This document shows positions 19,306 through 27,536 of a stretch of 64,000 bases of DNA, piece by piece. The stretch's first letter is position 1. The number at the start of each line of letters is the position of its first letter. This stretch comes from JAJTFW01 sp046330075 (lineage in GTDB: Bacteria > Bacteroidota > Bacteroidia > AKYH767-A > OLB10). The notes below the pieces were generated by a model. The model saw nothing but the letters and a program-made list of their open reading frames with translations. It searched no databases and was not told the DNA's origin. The position numbers and the translations under genes were made by a program. The stretch lies in the NCBI GenBank assembly GCA_046330075.1, contig JAXLTL010000006.1, positions 62,001 through 126,000 on the forward strand, given 5' to 3'.

Positions 19306-19488
19306 TTAGCCCTTTTTCGCCATGTAATTATCACCGCCGCGACGTACTTTGGCATCATACCAGAGCCAGTACATGGTACCAACAGCGATAGTGATTCCGA
19401 ACATCCAGTTGGCAAGTGCTCCGATAGGAGGGAGAATCGAGAACAGAGATTCTGCAGCAGTGGCAATACCTTTAAACAGCGCGGTCAT
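19306..19488 (-). CDS. Small single-span membrane protein, DUF6341-like
   Basis: The 60-residue product has one strong hydrophobic segment (about residues 22-43, containing W-M-F-G-I-T-I-A-V-G-T-M-Y-W) and a basic tail ending in M-A-K-K-G. Size, Trp/Tyr pattern and position next to a DUF6427-like gene match the small DUF6341 membrane proteins of Bacteroidota. No function is known. It is divergent from its neighbour, with 57 bases between them that must hold both promoters. Confidence 0.7.
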   Translation of the reverse strand: MTALFKGIATAAESLFSILPPIGALANWMFGITIAVGTMYWLWYDAKVRRGGDNYMAKKG

Positions 19489-19545
19489 ATTTTTAGCTTA
19501 ATTTGGCGCAAATTTAAACCAAAATTCAACCTATCCAAGGCAAAT

Positions 19546-20532
19546 ATGCTGATCCGTATATTCAGATCGACCCAGATTTTTCCGCTGATTTTATTGGTGA
19601 TCATTTCTGGTTTTATGTGGACTGTCTCAAAATCAGATAGTTATAGGGTTGTCGAGCCTAACGGGATGCCATTGTATGATCTGGTGGTTTCGATGTTGGC
19701 GCAAATTCCGGCTTGGGCCGGGCCACTGATTGGGTTCATTTTAACCACCTCGCAGGCTATACATCTGAACCTGATCCTGAATAAACATGATGTATTGTAT
19801 AAAAATTCATGGTTGCCGTCCTTGCTTTACATCATACTGATCGGAATTCTCCCGCCGTTTTTATGGTTTCATCCGCTGTTGTTCGTGAACAGCATACTGA
19901 TATTTGTTTTGGACCGGCTGTTCAGTTTGTATAAAAATGAATCATCTATGGCACTGGCATTTGACGGGGCCTTCTTATTATCGCTGGCCGCATTGTTTTA
20001 TCTGCCTGCAGTAGTACTGTTCGTATTTTATTTTCTGTGTATGCTGATTCTCCGGCCATTCTCCTGGCGGGAATGGATGGTTGGGATCATGGGACTGTTC
20101 CTGCCTTTCTTTTTCGCATTCATCTATTATTTTTTGAAGGATGAATTGCAGTTGTTCTACGAACGGGTATTTATTTCCGGTATAAAAAGGCAGATTGATC
20201 TTCAGCATTCATTTACCATCGAGTATACACTCAGTCTCATTCTGATTGGCATCCTCTTTCTCTTCTCCTTGCTTCGTTTGCAGGTAAATTATTTCAAGAA
20301 TGTAACTAAATCAAGACTGATTCAACAGTTGCTGGTGCTGATGATTCCGGTTTGCCTGCTTTCGGTATTGGTGTCGCGCGACGAACTCCTCTTCAGGTTC
20401 AATACCATTCCATTGCCACTTTCGGTATATCTGGCGTATTACTTTTTATCAGGAAAGAAATTGTGGCTGATGGAGCTGATGTTTTTGCTCCTGCTTTGTA
20501 GTTGGGCGTATAACTACTTCATCATACGTTGA
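19546..20532 (+). CDS. Polytopic inner-membrane protein, DUF6427-like
   Basis: The 328-residue protein is almost entirely hydrophobic, with about eight to ten predicted membrane spans. Short loops carry recurring features such as N-L-I-L-N-K-H-D-V-L-Y near residue 76 and F-S-W-R-E-W near 173. This resembles the Bacteroidota-specific DUF6427 family, which is often found beside DUF6341 as here. No catalytic motif is visible and function is unknown. The 3' end overlaps the convergent next gene by 11 bases. Confidence 0.75.
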   Translation: MLIRIFRSTQIFPLILLVIISGFMWTVSKSDSYRVVEPNGMPLYDLVVSMLAQIPAWAGPLIGFILTTSQAIHLNLILNKHDVLYKNSWLPSLLYIILIGILPPFLWFHPLLFVNSILIFVLDRLFSLYKNESSMALAFDGAFLLSLAALFYLPAVVLFVFYFLCMLILRPFSWREWMVGIMGLFLPFFFAFIYYFLKDELQLFYERVFISGIKRQIDLQHSFTIEYTLSLILIGILFLFSLLRLQVNYFKNVTKSRLIQQLLVLMIPVCLLSVLVSRDELLFRFNTIPLPLSVYLAYYFLSGKKLWLMELMFLLLLCSWAYNYFIIR

Positions 20533-21052
20533 CGGCTTCCGGGCGTTTTAATTCTCCCCAGGCCCAGATTAATTTTGCAGGCTCGTCAGGACTGATCACC
20601 ATGGGTAATTTAAATTTTCTTTCGATGATCACCTGTTTGTCTTTGCGGGTACAATACCAGATCATGGAACCGATATGTTTGCCGTAATAACGGCCGGTAT
20701 ATCCGAAAAGTCCTCCATTCCCGAAAGTTCTGACGGTCCATTTTAATTCTTTCTCTGCCGGCCCCCGTACGATGATGATTTCATCAAAAGGGATCAGCTT
20801 TGGCTTCCATCGCCGTTCAATAAGAAGTCCTTCAGCAGAGAGCAGATATTCTGTGGGTGAAAGAAGATAAAAAACAAATTCCAGTAAGATGATCAGTATC
20901 CCAATACTCCTGATTACCCATTGTCTTTCCGGAAATTCATCTCCTGCAAAAAAGCCGGGAATCAGAATGAGTGCCAGACCGAAAACGGCCAGATAAACCG
21001 TAATCAGTTTTGAAAATTTATCCAGACTGCAGGAAAACCTCTGTCTGTTCAT
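20522..21052 (-). CDS. Membrane-anchored PH-like domain protein
   Basis: Of 176 residues, two hydrophobic segments at about 16-36 and 44-64 form a membrane hairpin. A soluble beta-rich domain follows (E-Y-L-L-S-A-E-G-L-L-I-E-R, then P-F-D-E-I), the usual layout of bacterial PH-domain proteins. The conserved-looking stretch F-G-N-G-G-L-F-G-Y-T-G is reminiscent of that family. Function is unknown. It lies 18 bases downstream of the aminopeptidase gene on the same strand, so the two may be cotranscribed. Confidence 0.65.
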   Translation of the reverse strand: MNRQRFSCSLDKFSKLITVYLAVFGLALILIPGFFAGDEFPERQWVIRSIGILIILLEFVFYLLSPTEYLLSAEGLLIERRWKPKLIPFDEIIIVRGPAEKELKWTVRTFGNGGLFGYTGRYYGKHIGSMIWYCTRKDKQVIIERKFKLPMVISPDEPAKLIWAWGELKRPEAVNV

Positions 21053-21070
21053 GTTGCCGTTTTTAAAGGA

Positions 21071-23683
21071 TTAATGACTGCCTGTATTATATATTTTCAG
21101 CAGCATCTCATTCTTTTCGTTCTTCTTCAATGCATCAATATAATTGACGGTTGCATTGCGGTCGTTTTCCCATTTGGCTGCCAAAGCGGTATCTCCTGAT
21201 TTGGCTGCGCTTTTACTCTGTTCGGCGCAATAATTACCAAACTCTGTGAGTGATTGCACTGCAGATAATCTGACAACCCAGTTTTCGGAAGTTCTGCCGG
21301 TTTCGAAGATCTTTGTAATGCCGGAGCTGATATTGAGTTCCTGTTTACAACGCTGCAGAAAACGGGAATACTGCTGTAGTCTTGTATAGGTGCTGAACCC
21401 GGTACTCTTGGTAAGCGCTGTATTCATAAATGCCATCTGTGCATCCGATCCGTATTTTGAATACAGAGAAGCCAGGATAGCATACATTCGTTCGTGTTCT
21501 TCTTTTTCATACGACGCTGCCAGCCGCAAAGCTATTTCGGGGCGCTCACTGGCGAGACCCATGAACGCAGATTCAACAACATCAAAGGAACTGTCACGTG
21601 TTGCATTCTGGAAGTACGGAATCAGATCATCACCTGAAAAGTGATCATCTACAATGCCTATGGCTTCATCTCTGACAGATGATTTCGGGTCTTTCATGCC
21701 AATATCCATAATTAATTGCTGAACTTGTTCTTTACGGGCACCTTTGCAAAGTACTTCTGATTTCGCTATGGCATTTTCTCTGATTTTCCAGTTTTTGTCT
21801 TTCATTGCTGAAAGGACCATGTCAGCCTCCGGAGTCCCGTCGTTATAGTCTTTACTGATGGCGTTGAGTGCTTCAAAACGATCCTGGAAGAGTGGAGCAT
21901 ATTTGTACATCGATATCCATTCTTCTTTCGAGTGTTTATCGGTCTTGGTTGCAACGAGCATCTTTTCAGCGTCAAAATTGATAAAGTCGGGTTTTACGTT
22001 GCAGGAGAAAGTGAACGTTTGTTCTTTATGATGGATGGTGATATTTTCTCTCCGCGCTTTGCCGTTTTCGTAAATGTCAACGGTCAATGGAAGGATGAAG
22101 AGCGGTTCTTCGCTGAGGTCCTGTTCCTGTTTCACAGTCATACTGGCAATATGTGCATTTTCATCCCAGCCATAAGTAATGGTCAGCACAGGATGACCTT
22201 TGCTGAGGAACCATTGGTTGAAAAACCAGTTCATGTCCTTACCGGTAACTTCTTCAAAGGCTAAACGAAGCTGATGTACTTCCACAGGGCGGAAAGCATT
22301 GGTTTGAAGGTAGAGCTTCAGGGCTGCGAAGAATGCATCGTCGCCAACCGTTTTGCGAAGAACATGCAGAATACAGCCACCTTTCTGGTAGGAGTGACGG
22401 TCAAACATATCTTCTTTGTTGTCGAACTGGAATCGAATGAGGTTAACTTTCTTGGTCTTGGATTCGCGGAGATAGGCGTTAAGGTCATTGAGTCGACCAA
22501 TGTCCGCTTCTTCACGTCCGTATTTAAACTCATTCCAGAGGTATTCACCGTATGTGGCGAAACTTTCATTGAGAGGAATATTCGACCAGGATTCGCAGGT
22601 GACATAATCACCGAACCAGTGATGAAAAAGTTCATGGGATACTACATCTTCGTTATTGCCGTCGAGCAGTTCACGTTCATCTTGTTGTAAATATTCACCG
22701 TGAAGCGTAGCCGAGGTGTTTTCCATGGCACCACTGACGTAATCCCTGACCACTACCTGTGAGTATTTGGCCCATGGATAATCAACACCGAGTTTCTTTG
22801 AAAAGAAATCAATCATCTCCGGTGTGTTGCCAAAAATTTTACGGGCTACTTTTTCGTACTTGGGTTCCACATAGTAATTCACATCAATATTTCTCCATTT
22901 ATCGGTCACAATACTAAAGCGACCGATAGCCATCATCACCAGATACGGAGCATGCGGAAGGTCCTGACTCCAGACATCTGTCCGTGTTCCGTCGCTGTTT
23001 TCAGTGGAGCTGATCATCAGTCCATTTGAAAGCGTCTTGTATTCTTTTCCGATAGTGATACTGATCCGGTGAGTGAATTTCTGGTTGGGGGCATCGATGG
23101 TGGGAAACCAAACAGAGTTGGCCTGGGTCTCACCTTGCGTCCAGATCTGTTTCGGTTTTTCAGGGTCTGCACCGTCAGGATTGATAAAATACAATCCTTT
23201 GTCACTATTGATGGCCTGACTTCCTCCAATGTCTTTGAGTTCATCAGGACGGGCGATGTAATCGATGAACACTTTGAACGTCTCGTTGCTTTTGTAATTC
23301 TGCGTGGTAATAAACAAGCTGTCGTTTTCGTGCCTGAAGCTGAGGTTCGTGGTATCTGCTCCTTCAATCAGTGCAACACGGTTAATCTGCATGCCCCTTG
23401 CGTTGAAGATCAAAAGGGAGCTGGGGTAGAAATGCGGTTTTACAGTGATGGCAGCTTTACCATAGAGATATTTCCTGGACCAGTCGAAAGAAACTGCAAG
23501 GTCCATGTGTACCAGATCATGCGTTTTGGTGATCGAGGCTCTGTAGCTCTCTGCTTCTTCCGATGGCGGTGTGATATGTATTTCAGGAAAATCTCTTTTT
23601 ACGGTTTTAGGCTGGCTGTTGTTTTTGCAGCTGCTGATGAGCAAGACCGATATAACGAAGGTGGCGGTAATTAACTTTTTCAT
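21071..23683 (-). CDS. M1-family aminopeptidase lipoprotein
   Basis: This zinc aminopeptidase is expected in the periplasm or on the outer membrane. The N-terminus MKKLITATFVISVLLISSC is a lipoprotein signal with the lipobox I-S-S-C. Residues ~50-450 form the M1 catalytic region with the exopeptidase motif G-A-M-E-N (near 319), the zinc motif H-E-L-F-H-H (near 348) and the downstream third ligand in N-E-S-F-A-T-Y (near 371). The C-terminal third is helical and HEAT-like (E-I-A-L-R-L-A-A-S-Y). At 870 residues it is a full-length M1 enzyme. A promoter match lies just upstream (23698-23730). Confidence 0.93.
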   Translation of the reverse strand: MKKLITATFVISVLLISSCKNNSQPKTVKRDFPEIHITPPSEEAESYRASITKTHDLVHMDLAVSFDWSRKYLYGKAAITVKPHFYPSSLLIFNARGMQINRVALIEGADTTNLSFRHENDSLFITTQNYKSNETFKVFIDYIARPDELKDIGGSQAINSDKGLYFINPDGADPEKPKQIWTQGETQANSVWFPTIDAPNQKFTHRISITIGKEYKTLSNGLMISSTENSDGTRTDVWSQDLPHAPYLVMMAIGRFSIVTDKWRNIDVNYYVEPKYEKVARKIFGNTPEMIDFFSKKLGVDYPWAKYSQVVVRDYVSGAMENTSATLHGEYLQQDERELLDGNNEDVVSHELFHHWFGDYVTCESWSNIPLNESFATYGEYLWNEFKYGREEADIGRLNDLNAYLRESKTKKVNLIRFQFDNKEDMFDRHSYQKGGCILHVLRKTVGDDAFFAALKLYLQTNAFRPVEVHQLRLAFEEVTGKDMNWFFNQWFLSKGHPVLTITYGWDENAHIASMTVKQEQDLSEEPLFILPLTVDIYENGKARRENITIHHKEQTFTFSCNVKPDFINFDAEKMLVATKTDKHSKEEWISMYKYAPLFQDRFEALNAISKDYNDGTPEADMVLSAMKDKNWKIRENAIAKSEVLCKGARKEQVQQLIMDIGMKDPKSSVRDEAIGIVDDHFSGDDLIPYFQNATRDSSFDVVESAFMGLASERPEIALRLAASYEKEEHERMYAILASLYSKYGSDAQMAFMNTALTKSTGFSTYTRLQQYSRFLQRCKQELNISSGITKIFETGRTSENWVVRLSAVQSLTEFGNYCAEQSKSAAKSGDTALAAKWENDRNATVNYIDALKKNEKNEMLLKIYNTGSH

Positions 23684-23697
23684 AGTGATTGGGATAT

Positions 23698-23730
23698 CAA
23701 AAGTAGTGTGAAAGACCGCATTTCCCCAAT
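23698..23730 (-). promoter_or_regulatory. Promoter of the M1 aminopeptidase gene
   Basis: On the minus strand TTG is followed by 21 bases and then TACTTTTG, a full match to TAnnTTTG, ending 14 bases before the ATG. The 5' UTR would be very short. Confidence 0.55.
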
Positions 23731-23767
23731 CTCTTAGACCAACCTGTCGGCTGAAACGACAAAAGGC

Positions 23768-23810
23768 CTGAAAAACACGCGGTACACCGGAAAATACCCG
23801 GCGTACCGCG
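23768..23810 (-). terminator. Terminator of the TonB-family gene
   Basis: CGCGGTAC (23778-23785) pairs with GTACCGCG (23803-23810), and an inner CCGG/CCGG extends the stem. On the minus strand TGTTTTTC follows. It lies 20 bases after the stop codon. Confidence 0.75.
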
Positions 23811-23829
23811 CTGAGGAAGAGGAGGGAAC

Positions 23830-24648
23830 TTATTTCAACTGAAAGGATATCGGAAGAGTAAACTGCACGTTTACCGGGTTTCCGTTTTGTAAACCTGGAT
23901 TCCAGGCTGGCATTTTCTTTACAACCCGGACTGCTTCTTCTTCGCAGCCGCCGCCGATGCCGTGTAATACCTGTACATTGGAAATTTCACCTGAACTGCT
24001 GACGATAAAGGAGAGATATACTTTTCCTGATATGTCAATTTCACGCGCAGATGCCGGATAATGTATGTTTTTTCGCAGGAAATCAAGCATTGCAGCTTCC
24101 CCACCGGGAAACGAGGGCATAACCTGTGCCCATTTGGTAAATCCGGTGTTGCTGGCCGGTTTAGGATCTGGCGGCAAAGGATCTTTCACCACCGACGAGT
24201 CTGATTTTATCGTCTTTGTGCCTAAGTTGGTTGTAGACAGCAGATCCTGAGTCTTAATATTGCTGGAATCAGTGTCAGAAGCTTTCAGATTGGTGAATTG
24301 TTCACTTCCGGAGGGTTTTTGTGATGGTTCGTTTTGAGGTTGTTTTTCTTCTGGTAAAGTAATCTGCTTTGTTTCAGGAAGAATAACCTCAGTGAATTTA
24401 TAGATGATATCATCCGGAGTGGCTAATTTAATCGGATTGGCTGGGTGTAGGAGATTCCAGATATAGGGTCCGCCTGCCAGCAAAGCTGCGAATCCAAATG
24501 TTGCAAGGAAGGCCCGCAGGACGGTTCGTGAATAATCTCTGCGGAGGGTGTAAGCACCATAATCATGGTTGCGGTTTTCAAATACAAGATCAAGTCGTTC
24601 TTGTGTAATGGGATTGTCCCAGTTGTTTTTGAAGAGATTCATAGCCAT
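23830..24648 (-). CDS. TonB-family energy transducer
   Basis: The 272-residue protein has a cytoplasmic N-terminus, one membrane span (about 43-65), a Pro/Lys/Thr-rich periplasmic linker, and a C-terminal TonB domain (about 180-272) with F-P-G-G-E-A-A-M-L-D-F-L, Y-P-A-S-A-R-E and the G-G-C-E-E-E-A-V-R-V-V segment. It would couple the proton-motive force to outer-membrane receptors such as the one at 46116-48341. No exbB/exbD genes lie beside it, so it must work with ExbBD encoded elsewhere. The N-terminal N-R-N-H-D-Y-G-A-Y-T-L-R-R is typical of Bacteroidota TonB proteins. Confidence 0.9.
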   Translation of the reverse strand: MAMNLFKNNWDNPITQERLDLVFENRNHDYGAYTLRRDYSRTVLRAFLATFGFAALLAGGPYIWNLLHPANPIKLATPDDIIYKFTEVILPETKQITLPEEKQPQNEPSQKPSGSEQFTNLKASDTDSSNIKTQDLLSTTNLGTKTIKSDSSVVKDPLPPDPKPASNTGFTKWAQVMPSFPGGEAAMLDFLRKNIHYPASAREIDISGKVYLSFIVSSSGEISNVQVLHGIGGGCEEEAVRVVKKMPAWNPGLQNGNPVNVQFTLPISFQLK

Positions 24649-24795
24649 TATTGTTAGGTTCTATTGATGGAACGATGCGGGCTGCCGGAAAATTCCACAT
24701 CCTCGTCACTCATTTGTCAAAATCCTGACACTGGCATTGCATTTGGGTTTCAGGTAGGCCTGTAAGGTGTTCGTGGGCGCAATACAGTTTTATCG

Positions 24796-24803
24796 TATTT
24801 TTG
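24796..24803 (+). promoter_or_regulatory. -7 element TATTTTTG upstream of the four-span membrane protein
   Basis: This is an exact match to TAnnTTTG, 19 bases before the ATG. No convincing -33 box lies at the right distance. Confidence 0.45.
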
Positions 24804-24822
24804 ACGCACCAAACCAACAACT

Positions 24823-25281
24823 ATGTACATCGGACTTCTCCACTTCCACAGTCTCCTGCGCTGGGTCTTACTTCTTCTATTGATTACCGTTGTCATCAAG
24901 GCACTTCAGGGTCGTTCCGGTGGCAAAACATTCGGCCCCGGCGATAAAAAACTGAGTCTGTTTACTTTGATTTCGGCTCACCTCCAGCTGGTGATGGGAT
25001 TGTTTCTCTATATGATCAGTCCTACCGTACAACAGGCATTAGCGAATATGGGAGCCACCATGAAAGACAGCATTAATCGTTTCTGGGCGGTTGAACATAT
25101 TTCCATGATGATCCTGAGTATCGCCTTGCTCACCATCGGTCATATCAAAGCCAAGAAGGCTGCATCAGATCAGGACAAATTCAAAGCGCAGGCGTTGTAT
25201 TTCACGATTGCATTGCTGCTGATTCTAATATCGATTCCCTGGCCATTCAGAGAAGTAGGTGCTGGCCGGAACTGGTTCTGA
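24823..25281 (+). CDS. Four-span membrane protein (annotated as cytochrome-b-like in relatives)
   Basis: The 152-residue protein has about four membrane helices. It opens with M-Y-I-G-L-L-H-F-H-S-L-L-R-W, contains E-H-I-S-M-M near 90, and has a third-helix G-H-I-K-A-K-K. Conserved His residues at helix ends would fit heme binding, and relatives in Bacteroidota are often called cytochrome B, but heme binding is not shown by the sequence. The gene stands alone, with its own -7 box. Confidence 0.7.
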   Translation: MYIGLLHFHSLLRWVLLLLLITVVIKALQGRSGGKTFGPGDKKLSLFTLISAHLQLVMGLFLYMISPTVQQALANMGATMKDSINRFWAVEHISMMILSIALLTIGHIKAKKAASDQDKFKAQALYFTIALLLILISIPWPFREVGAGRNWF

Positions 25282-25315
25282 CCGGGGATTCTAAAATAAT
25301 TGCGATTCAACTACA

Positions 25316-26500
25316 TTGCCACATTTACCTCTCGATTTAAAAAAAATTCCTGAACGTGTTATCCTTGTCGGACTAATTACACGTGATCAGGATGCGGATA
25401 AGGTTACGGAGTACCTTGATGAACTTGCCTTTCTTGCTGAAACAGCAGGTGCGGTAACCGTGCGACGATTTACACAAAAACTGGATCGCCCCGATATCCG
25501 CACGTTCGTGGGTAAAGGGAAGATGGAAGAGATTATTGCATTTATCAAAGCGAATGATATTCAGATTGCAGTTTTCGATGATGAATTGTCCCCATCACAA
25601 CTCAGGAACATTGAGAAGGTGATTGGCTGCCGTGTACTCGACCGCACTACGCTCATCCTCGATATTTTTGCCCACCGGGCACGTACTGCGCAGGCCAGAA
25701 CACAGGTTGAACTGGCTCAGTACAAATACTTGCTCCCGCGTCTTACACGCATGTGGACCCACCTTGAAAAACAACGTGGAGGTATTGGAATGCGTGGTCC
25801 GGGTGAAACGGAAATCGAAACCGACCGGCGTGTGATTCGGGATAAGCTGGCCCGCTTACGGGAACGCCTTGCCGAAATCGATAAGCAAAGCATGACGCAG
25901 CGCAAACGACGCGGTGAGATGGTGAGGGTTGCATTGGTGGGATACACGAATGTGGGAAAAAGCACACTGATGAATCTGCTAAGCAAGAGTGAAGTGTTTG
26001 CGGAAAATAAACTTTTTGCCACCCTCGATACCACTGTAAGAAAGGTGGTGATTGAAGATGTTCCGTTTTTATTGTCCGATACAGTTGGTTTCATACGCAA
26101 GCTGCCGCATGATCTCGTGGAGTCTTTTAAGTCCACCCTGGATGAGGTGCGTGAAGCAGATATATTGTTGCATGTAGTAGATATATCCCATCCGAATTTT
26201 GAAGAACATATCCATGTGGTGAACGAAACGCTGCAGGATATTGGCGCGCTGGATAAACCGGTTTTACTTGTTTTTAATAAGATTGATGCCTATAAAAATC
26301 CGGAACCTACCGAAGGGGAGATTGTTTCTGAGGTGCCAACGCTCGATGAGCTGAAAAAATCGTGGATGGCCCGTGGAACAAATCCGGTCATCTTTATTTC
26401 CGCAGCACAGAAGCAAAATATTGCTGAACTCCGTTCGGCTATGATGGGTTTGATCAAGCAAATCCACTTTGTAAGATATCCGAATAATCAGGAATCGTAA
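25316..26500 (+). CDS. hflX: Ribosome-associated GTPase HflX
   Basis: HflX splits or rescues stalled 70S ribosomes, mainly under heat stress. The 394-residue product has the HflX N-domain, the glycine-rich linker G-G-I-G-M-R-G-P-G-E-T-E near residue 158, a coiled helix, then the G-domain with G1 G-Y-T-N-V-G-K-S-T (near 209), G3 D-T-V-G-F and G4 N-K-I-D. The reading frame starts at TTG (25316) because no ATG lies before the conserved region. A TTG start is plausible but uncertain. Confidence 0.95.
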   Translation: MPHLPLDLKKIPERVILVGLITRDQDADKVTEYLDELAFLAETAGAVTVRRFTQKLDRPDIRTFVGKGKMEEIIAFIKANDIQIAVFDDELSPSQLRNIEKVIGCRVLDRTTLILDIFAHRARTAQARTQVELAQYKYLLPRLTRMWTHLEKQRGGIGMRGPGETEIETDRRVIRDKLARLRERLAEIDKQSMTQRKRRGEMVRVALVGYTNVGKSTLMNLLSKSEVFAENKLFATLDTTVRKVVIEDVPFLLSDTVGFIRKLPHDLVESFKSTLDEVREADILLHVVDISHPNFEEHIHVVNETLQDIGALDKPVLLVFNKIDAYKNPEPTEGEIVSEVPTLDELKKSWMARGTNPVIFISAAQKQNIAELRSAMMGLIKQIHFVRYPNNQES

Positions 26501-26785
26501 AGCTGCTTCAAGCCTCATGTAGCAGGAGCTGCAGGCTTTAGAGCCGCAAGCTGCAGAGGCTGCAGGGCGCTTGCGTCCCGAGCGAAGCCTCGGGGGCTGC
26601 AGAGGCTTCAGGGGCTACAAGGGCTACAGGGGCTACAGGGGCTACAAGGGCTACAGGGGCTACAAGGGCTTCAGGGGCTTCAGAGGCTTCAGGGGCTGCA
26701 GGGCGCTTGCGTCCCAAGCGAAGCCTCGGGGGCTTCAGAGGCTTCAGGCTGCAAGAGGCTTCAGGCTTGCAGCATGAAACCTGCT
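26501..26785. repeat. G-rich 9-bp repeat array, left of the S23-type gene
   Basis: The core is tandem 9-mers of the form GGCTNCARG (GGCTACAAG, GGCTACAGG, GGCTTCAGG), best seen at 26603-26698. The array also contains two copies (about 26564-26616 and 26696-26748) of a longer segment with GGGCGCTTGCGTCCC and AAGCCTCGGGGGCT. It ends with CTTGCAGCATGA, which recurs at the end of the right-hand array. I do not support the 68-codon reading frame across it as a gene. Confidence 0.9.
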
Positions 26786-26887
26786 TAATCGTTGTTATTC
26801 GTTTGTAAACGATTGTATCCGTATGTAAATGTTTGTTTTTTCTATTGAAGTAAATGGTGATTTAGTTTTGGGGTAAAGAAAAATGTA

Positions 26888-27316
26888 ATGCGTGAATTTC
26901 GAAAATTGAAAGTGTGGAACAGTTCTGTTGAACTGACAGTTAAAATTTACAGTTTGGTGAGTTCATTCCCTTCCAGCGACAATTATACGATTGGGTCGCA
27001 AATGAAGAGATCATCTCTTTCCATTGCTTCGAATATTGCGGAAGGCAGTTCAAGAAGATCAGAAGTGGAGAAAAGAAGATTTGTAGAAATTGCGCAAGGT
27101 TCAGCTTATGAGTTGGAGACCCAACTTGAAGTCGCACGAAGATGCCAGATAATTGCTGACGATACAGCTGCGGAAATTTTAGCGGAGATGTCGTTGCTGC
27201 AAGTATCGCTCTATCATTTTGAGCAGGTACTTTCAGGTACAAGAACCAGCAGGAGAAATCGGATGATCTCCATTGTTGTCGTATTGATGCTTGGACTATC
27301 TATTGCATTAAAGTAG
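26888..27316 (+). CDS. Four-helix bundle protein (S23/23S rRNA IVS-type)
   Basis: The 142-residue product matches the four-helix bundle (S23) family, first known from intervening sequences in 23S rRNA. It starts with F-R-K-L-K-V-W, has the hallmark S-L-S-I-A-S-N-I-A-E-G-S-S-R-R near residue 45 and F-V-E-I-A-Q-G-S-A-Y-E-L-E-T-Q-L near 68. The extra C-terminal segment (about 120-142: R-R-N-R-M followed by I-S-I-V-V-V-L-M-L-G-L-S-I-A-L-K) looks like a membrane anchor and is not typical. The molecular function of the family is unknown. The gene lies between two arrays of the same 9-bp repeat. Confidence 0.92.
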   Translation: MREFRKLKVWNSSVELTVKIYSLVSSFPSSDNYTIGSQMKRSSLSIASNIAEGSSRRSEVEKRRFVEIAQGSAYELETQLEVARRCQIIADDTAAEILAEMSLLQVSLYHFEQVLSGTRTSRRNRMISIVVVLMLGLSIALK

Positions 27317-27329
27317 AAATATACCAGCA

Positions 27330-27516
27330 GATGTTTCGCAGCAAGCTGCGGGAGCCGCAGGCTACAGGGGCTTCAAGGGCTACAGGAGCTACAGGAGCCA
27401 CAGGAGCCACAGAAGCCACAGAAGCCACAGGGGCCGCAGGAGCCACAGGGGCCGCAGGAGCCGCATGCTTCAGGGGCTTGAGGCTTGCAGCTTGAGGCTT
27501 GCAGCATGAGGCAACC
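27330..27516. repeat. G-rich 9-bp repeat array, right of the S23-type gene
   Basis: Tandem 9-mers of the form GGRGCYACA / GGGCTACAG run in the same orientation as the left array but with different dominant variants (AGGAGCCAC, AGAAGCCAC, AGGGGCCGC). It ends with GGCTTGCAGCATGAGG, matching the end of the left array. Confidence 0.9.
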
Positions 27517-27536
27517 TATAACTTACAACTTATCTT

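Noticed and set aside
19546..20532. Glycosyltransferase or polysaccharide flippase for the polytopic protein
   Set aside because: No catalytic or family motif is visible. Only the hydrophobic pattern fits, which is not enough.
26571..26777. 68-codon reading frame coding for a collagen-like R-G-Y-K-G-Y repeat
   Set aside because: It is only the translation of the 9-bp repeat array. A unit length divisible by three keeps any frame open, and there is no start context or promoter.
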